From positions 1-11,720 of the forward strand of contig DLAR01000068.1 in the NCBI GenBank assembly GCA_002494015.1: a stretch of 11,720 nt of DNA. The letters are read 5' to 3'. The stretch comes from Porphyromonadaceae bacterium UBA7042 (GTDB lineage Bacteria; Bacteroidota; Bacteroidia; Bacteroidales; Muribaculaceae). Of the stretch, positions 8,701 through 11,720 are shown piece after piece. Under the pieces are notes generated by a model. It was given only the letters and a program-made list of their open reading frames with translations. It ran no database searches and was not told where the DNA came from. The translations under genes were made by a program, and so were the position numbers. Each line of letters opens with the position of its first letter. Within the stretch, counting starts at the first letter, position 1.

Positions 8701-8920
8701 CGATGCCGTTGACCTGTTCCTCGATAGGGGCGCCGACCGTCTCGGCCACTGTCTCGGCATCGGCACCCGGGTAGGTCGCCGTCACTCTTACCGTGGGCGG
8801 CGTGATGTCGGGAAACTGGGAGACCGGCAGCGTCTTGACCGTAATCAGGCCCGCCAAAATCATTATTATGGCAAGTACCGTCGCAAAAATCGGGCGGTCT
8901 ATGAAGAATCGGGAAAACAT
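5714..8920 (-). CDS. RND-family (HAE1-type) multidrug efflux pump, inner-membrane subunit
   Basis: This 1068-residue proton-driven transporter is the AcrB/MexB-like part of a tripartite efflux system. It begins MFSRFFIDRPIFA, the standard HAE1 start, followed by a first membrane helix and FPDITPPTV (36-44) leading into the porter domain. TM4 carries the Asp pair D410-D411 in AIVVDDAIVVVE, matching AcrB D407/D408. TM10 has K938 in GLSAKNAILIVEYA, matching K940. TM11 has R968 and T975 in RFRPIMMT, matching R971 and T978. The proton relay is therefore complete, and length is normal for the family. Two large periplasmic loops (about 30-335 and 560-870) fit the duplicated RND fold. It is the last gene of the operon, 4 bases after the adaptor stop. 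An odd point is the Ser/Thr/Gly/Pro-rich tail from about 1040 to 1068. The substrate cannot be predicted. Confidence 0.95.
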   Translation of the reverse strand: MFSRFFIDRPIFATVLAIIMILAGLITVKTLPVSQFPDITPPTVRVTATYPGADAETVAETVGAPIEEQVNGIEDMLYMSSNSGSDGSYELTVTFNIGTDLDEATVKVQNRIALAESTLPSAVKQQGVSVMSESTNIILFIALEGDSTGRYDALYLTNYAQLNITDELSRLKGVGGADAFGGGEYSMRVWLDPEKMQMRGLTPTDVSAMIQSQNIQVSAGSVGAAPSSNNVDFQFTLTSQGRLKTAEEFGNIILKTGSDGAMLRLRDIATVELGSSSYSSMSHVSGEEAGLIGIYQLPGANALDVAKLVKAKMEDLSQYFPDGVHYRIIMDTTDYVSASIDEVLITFVETTLIVMLVILLFLQSWRAVIIPMITIPVSLIATFAVMKLLGFSLNTLTLFGLVLAIAIVVDDAIVVVEDCSRLVDEGKLTPRQSAEKAMVELQGPVIGEVLVLLSVFVPTAFISGITGELYKQFALTIAVSTAFSGFNALTFTPAMCALFLRKSKPSEFFLYRWFNSGYAAVTRKYMQVIGTFLRRPVVAIGVYVVLTAAAFWGFLKWPTSYVPEEDMGYFMTSVQLPTGASLDRTDKIVAQVADSIKSLPQVKDVISISGMSFLAGGTGSNLGSMFVVLKPWNERKGKGNDVNSVIAKVDEMTASVQEAVIFSINPPSIPGLGMTSGLQMQLLDINNLGAKEMEQAISSIRDKAAEDSRIAQITSLYQGSVPQYSLKIDRDKVKFQQLKLEDVYSTLSAYMGSTYVNDFVKFDRVYQVTLGAGADSRSHIDNVLKLTVRNSLGEMVPFSSFTEIVPTVGQSTVSRYNMYNTASVTATPAKGTSSADGIKAMEEIVHDALGKNYSYAWTGEAYQETQSGTTVTIVMLFAVIITILVLAAQYESWTDPVAVVISMPTAILGTILGCLFMSQPINIYTQIGIILLLGLSAKNAILIVEYAIDYRKSGLPIRQAAEDAGRVRFRPIMMTAFAFVFGVLPMLFATGAGAQSRISLGTAVVFGMAVNAIVGTLFVPNFWELLQRFQEKYLSKVFAGGTGSESSANSTGPTPSDTPSSETGTTSV

Positions 8921-8924
8921 AACG

Positions 8925-10043
8925 TCAATTTGTTTTAATGAGTTTTACTCTCATGCCGTCCCTTACTTTAAGCAATGCCTTTGTGACATAGCGTGTGCCC
9001 GGGGCGATGCCTTCGTTGACAACCCTCATCGAGTCGTTTACAAGCTCTCCCACCTTGACTGTTGTATAGACGACCTTGTCAGAATCATTGACCACATAGA
9101 GATATTTCCCGAGCTGGTCGGTACCGATGGATGAATCTTTGACAAGGATGGCTTTCGGGTTGACAGAGTAGGGGAGGTCGATTGTCAGATACATCCCGTT
9201 TCTCAGCTCGTCGTAGGGATTCTCGACAACGCATTTCACTACCATTGTACCTGTCGACTTGTCGATTGACGGGGCAATGTAACTGAGGTCGCCGAAATAG
9301 GAATGAGGCAGTTTCTCGCTGAACGTGAGAGGAACTTTTGACATTACCGCCTTTCCCGGGCCGTGTCCTTCGTTGACGAGATTGATATACTGCTCGTCTT
9401 CGATGCTGAAGATGGCATTGAAGGCACTGTTGTCATAGATTGTGGCCAACGGCACCGGCGAGGCTTCGCCGTTGATAAAGTCGTGGCCATAGGGGATTCC
9501 CGACGTGATCGTGCCCGAGATGGGAGCGGTCACGGTGCAATGACTCAGCTGTGTAAGTGCTGTCTGTAATGCTGCCTGTGCGTTTTTTATCGCGGCTTCT
9601 GATTCGTGGTAGGCACTTTCGGCTTGGTTTACTTCCATCTGTGATACGGCATCGCTTTCCAGTGCCTTTTTGACGGCCTGATAATGGGACGAGGCGTAGG
9701 CATTGGTGCTTTTGGCCGTTTCGAGCTGGGCTTGGGCCTGAGTGACTGCGTCGCGGTATTTTGTATCTTCGATTGTGAAAAGGACTTGCCCTTTGGTGAC
9801 ATGGTCGCCGCCGTTAAAATATGTGCCTGTAAGTTGTCCGCTTGCCCGCCCGACGATCTCTACTTGCTCCAGCGCGTCGAGATAACCCGGATAGGTCTTG
9901 TGGAGCACAACCGAGTCAACTATTGCTTCCGCTACGTCGACAGGCATTTCCATGTCTGAGTCAGAACTATTGCGGGAGCCGTGGCACGCTGTCAGCGTTG
10001 CGGCAACTGTCAGTACCGAAGATAAAATGTATGTCTTTTTCAT
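8925..10043 (-). CDS. RND efflux periplasmic adaptor lipoprotein (HlyD/AcrA family)
   Basis: The 372-residue product is a membrane fusion protein that bridges the inner-membrane pump and the outer-membrane channel. It has a lipoprotein signal ending LTAC, with Cys20 as the lipidated residue. The two half-motifs of the lipoyl (barrel-sandwich) domain lie at about 60-93 (EIVGRASGQLTG ... GQVLFTIED) and 168-200 (HCTVTAPISGTIT). Between them, residues 94-165 are Ala/Gln/Glu-rich and form the alpha-hairpin that docks with the outer-membrane factor. Beta-barrel and membrane-proximal domains follow, including RNGMYLTIDLP (281-291) and GIAPGTRYVTKALLKVRDG (345-363). Length is typical of the family. 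The gene starts 23 bases after the channel gene stop and ends 4 bases before the pump ATG, consistent with one operon and coupled translation of adaptor and pump. Confidence 0.95.
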   Translation of the reverse strand: MKKTYILSSVLTVAATLTACHGSRNSSDSDMEMPVDVAEAIVDSVVLHKTYPGYLDALEQVEIVGRASGQLTGTYFNGGDHVTKGQVLFTIEDTKYRDAVTQAQAQLETAKSTNAYASSHYQAVKKALESDAVSQMEVNQAESAYHESEAAIKNAQAALQTALTQLSHCTVTAPISGTITSGIPYGHDFINGEASPVPLATIYDNSAFNAIFSIEDEQYINLVNEGHGPGKAVMSKVPLTFSEKLPHSYFGDLSYIAPSIDKSTGTMVVKCVVENPYDELRNGMYLTIDLPYSVNPKAILVKDSSIGTDQLGKYLYVVNDSDKVVYTTVKVGELVNDSMRVVNEGIAPGTRYVTKALLKVRDGMRVKLIKTN

Positions 10044-10066
10044 TGTTGAAACTGTTTTGGTTCAAG

Positions 10067-11482
10067 TTAGATGTCCATTTGAAAACCCCCTCCCAATGCT
10101 TTGTAGAGGTCAATGAGCGCGGTCAGCGCGCGCCCTTGTGCCGTCACGCGCGAGTCGGAGTACTGAAGCAGGTTCATCTGCGCGTCGACGACGTTGCTGA
10201 ACGGGGTGAGCCCCTGTTTGTACAAGTCGATTGACAGGTCAAACGACCGCTGGCTTTCTTCGACCACCTTGTCGGTCAGGTCGATGGCTCTCAGCGCGTT
10301 GGTGTAGGCCGCCATAGCGTTGTCGACCTCCTGAACCGCAGTCAGGACTGTCAGGTTGTACTCCTCGATTCCGATTTCCATCATCTGGCGGGCCGAGGCG
10401 ACCGCGCTGCGTCGTGCAAAACCGTCAAAGAGGGTCCACGACAGCGTCGGCGCGATGGTGTAGGTCAGACTGTTGTTGCGGAACAAGTCCCCCCCGCGGT
10501 GAGCCTCGGTGCCGATAGAACCGTTGAGGGTGAGGGTAGGCAGAAAATCTTTTTTAGCGATACCGAGTTCTGCGGCATAGGCGGCAAGGTTGTATTCGGC
10601 AGCCACGATGTCAGGCCGTCTCCGCAGCAGGTTGGCCGGAACCCCGGCCGGAACCAGTTGGTGGCAGTCGGGCAGCGGCACTTCGGGAGTCAGCATGGCC
10701 ACGACATCCTCGATGTCCTCGCCGAGCAGGACCGCAATGGCGTTCATCGATCCCCGGATGGCGGTCTCCAGAGGCGGGATTGTCGCTTGTGTAGCATAAT
10801 AGACTGTGCGGGCCTGGGACACGTCGAGCATAGACACCAGTCCCGCCTCGTGACGCGCCTCGGTTATTTCGACCACTTTTTTCTGAGATTCGAGATGCTC
10901 CATCGCGACACGCTGCTCGGCCTGATAGATGCGCAGGCCGATGTAATAGGATGCGATGCTGCCGCTGATACTGACCATCGTGCCGACATATTGGGCGCGT
11001 GATGCCTGCCACAGTGCTTTTTTATCACGCGCCTGAGCTGTGATTTTCCCGAAAAGGTCAATCTCCCAGCTCATGTCTATCCCGAGAGAAAAGTAACTGA
11101 TGGTGCTTGCCGGGGTTGAAGACGTGGTCATCGCTCCTGAGGAACGGCTCTTTGTCCAACCCCCATTGAATGTCAACGCAGGGTAATACTGCGAACTCGC
11201 CTGTTTTAGGGTCTGCCTTGCTATTTCCATGCGGTGACAGGCCGTCAGTACATCGTAATTTCTCTCGATACCCTTGCTGACAAGTGAGTCCAGCAAGGGG
11301 TCGTTGAATGTCTTCCACCATCCGTCGTCAGTCGGCATCGTCTGAGTGAATTCAGCCGTGTAACTCCATCGGGCCGGAAGGCTGTCGGCAAGGTGTTTGT
11401 CCGGTCGGGGAGCAGCCGCAACCCCTTGAATGGCAAACACCAGTCCCATAAGCAACGTTAAAACGTGAGCAGTGCGATACAT
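10067..11482 (-). CDS. Outer-membrane efflux channel (TolC/OprM-like, NodT family)
   Basis: The 471-residue product is the outer-membrane factor of the efflux system and the first gene of the operon. Residues 1-24 form a signal peptide ending GVAAA before PRPD. Family signatures are GWWKTFNDPLLDSLV (54-68), MSWEIDLFGKI (137-147), VPANLLRRRPDIVAAE (281-296) and LYKQGLTPFSNVVDAQMNLL (420-439), where the two repeated OEP domains are expected. Many NodT-family channels are lipoproteins with a Cys after the signal peptide, but no Cys occurs before residue 82 here, so processing by signal peptidase I is predicted. The ATG at 11480-11482 gives a proper signal peptide; the next Met (residue 12) would cut into its hydrophobic core. 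Length is typical. No transcription regulator lies beside it within the window. Confidence 0.93.
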   Translation of the reverse strand: MYRTAHVLTLLMGLVFAIQGVAAAPRPDKHLADSLPARWSYTAEFTQTMPTDDGWWKTFNDPLLDSLVSKGIERNYDVLTACHRMEIARQTLKQASSQYYPALTFNGGWTKSRSSGAMTTSSTPASTISYFSLGIDMSWEIDLFGKITAQARDKKALWQASRAQYVGTMVSISGSIASYYIGLRIYQAEQRVAMEHLESQKKVVEITEARHEAGLVSMLDVSQARTVYYATQATIPPLETAIRGSMNAIAVLLGEDIEDVVAMLTPEVPLPDCHQLVPAGVPANLLRRRPDIVAAEYNLAAYAAELGIAKKDFLPTLTLNGSIGTEAHRGGDLFRNNSLTYTIAPTLSWTLFDGFARRSAVASARQMMEIGIEEYNLTVLTAVQEVDNAMAAYTNALRAIDLTDKVVEESQRSFDLSIDLYKQGLTPFSNVVDAQMNLLQYSDSRVTAQGRALTALIDLYKALGGGFQMDI

Positions 11483-11497
11483 CTCTTTACATTATTA

Positions 11498-11531
11498 AAA
11501 ATCTATAGTTATAACCATCCAACACCGCAAA
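11498..11531 (-). promoter_or_regulatory. Candidate promoter of the RND efflux operon
   Basis: Read on the minus strand, TTTG (complement of 11528-11531) is followed after 22 bases by TAGATTTT (complement of 11498-11505). This matches seven of the eight positions of the Bacteroides -7 box TAnnTTTG when the two free positions are counted, at close to the usual spacing. The start site would fall about 10 bases before the ATG at 11482, a short leader. No sigma-70-like boxes are evident. The match is by eye and an alternative promoter further upstream is possible. Confidence 0.35.
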
Positions 11532-11558
11532 TCGTTTACTCGCTGCGATTAAAATGCA

Positions 11559-11612
11559 TATAGCGCGGGGGAGCGAAAAGGTGTAATATCCTTTTCGCTC
11601 CCCCGCGCTATA
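11559..11612. repeat. Perfect 23-bp inverted repeat upstream of the efflux operon
   Basis: Arms at 11559-11581 and 11590-11612 are exact reverse complements over 23 bases, with an 8-base loop (11582-11589). The stem is GC-rich in the middle (GCGCGGGGGAGCG) and has an AAAAGG/CCTTTT segment next to the loop. It lies 77 bases upstream of the channel gene ATG and 27 bases upstream of the candidate -33 box. It could be a terminator for transcription arriving from the right, insulating the efflux promoter, but no T-run follows either arm. The rest of the 238-base non-coding end of the window (11483-11720) shows no convincing gene. Confidence 0.85.
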
Positions 11613-11720
11613 ATTGCGTTAAATGCGCAGGTTAGAGGTTGTTTAAAAACAAATGTGAAAACGGGTGCGACAAAGACATCCTCATGGTTAATTTTTGAAA
11701 TTAATATCTAAATGAAGTTA

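Noticed and set aside
11712..11720. ATG AAG TTA at the right edge as a possible start of a rightward gene
   Set aside because: Only three codons are visible and the upstream TAATTTTTG is one base off the TAnnTTTG consensus, so a gene cannot be supported.
11613..11720. TTGTTTAAAAACAA near 11639 as an operator for the efflux operon
   Set aside because: It is a short A/T-rich near-palindrome about 150 bases from the first gene and beyond a strong hairpin, so it cannot be told from chance.

Overview
The window looks like chromosomal DNA from a Bacteroidota member, most likely the order Bacteroidales. Its gut family Muribaculaceae would fit the fairly GC-rich coding sequence, but that placement is inference. 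The reasons are the protein families present (a DUF5107-TPR protein and a secreted GH36-like enzyme), A/T-rich leaders without clear Shine-Dalgarno sequences, and Bacteroides-type promoter motifs (TTTG / TAnnTTTG) instead of sigma-70 boxes.

Left half, plus strand (1-5641): sugar handling. The window opens with the last 22 codons of a sugar-porter MFS permease, recognisable by its PETKGKSLEQLE tail. After 20 bases comes a 1094-residue cytoplasmic protein that joins a DUF5107 (mutarotase-like) domain to a long TPR solenoid. A 71-base near-perfect inverted repeat follows. Next is a 719-residue exported glycoside hydrolase of the GH27/GH36 (alpha-galactosidase-like) fold. A simple reading is that the hydrolase releases sugar in the periplasm, the permease imports it, and the DUF5107-TPR protein acts on or senses it in the cytoplasm.

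Right half, minus strand (11482 down to 5714): a complete tripartite RND efflux operon transcribed leftward. The order is outer-membrane factor, then lipoprotein periplasmic adaptor, then HAE1-type RND pump, with gaps of 23 and 4 bases. All three genes are intact and the pump keeps its proton-relay residues. No regulator gene lies in the window, and a candidate Bacteroides-type promoter sits just upstream of the first gene.

The two halves converge at 5641-5715, where a 33-base perfect inverted repeat fills the whole intergenic space and touches both stop codons. A third long inverted repeat (11559-11612) lies upstream of the efflux operon. The three hairpins share architecture (23-33 bp near-perfect stems, 8-11 nt loops) but not sequence, and they are the most striking non-coding structure here. 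I saw no RNA gene, CRISPR array, insertion sequence or phage gene. No new multi-gene system is evident; the DUF5107-TPR protein is the least understood gene.
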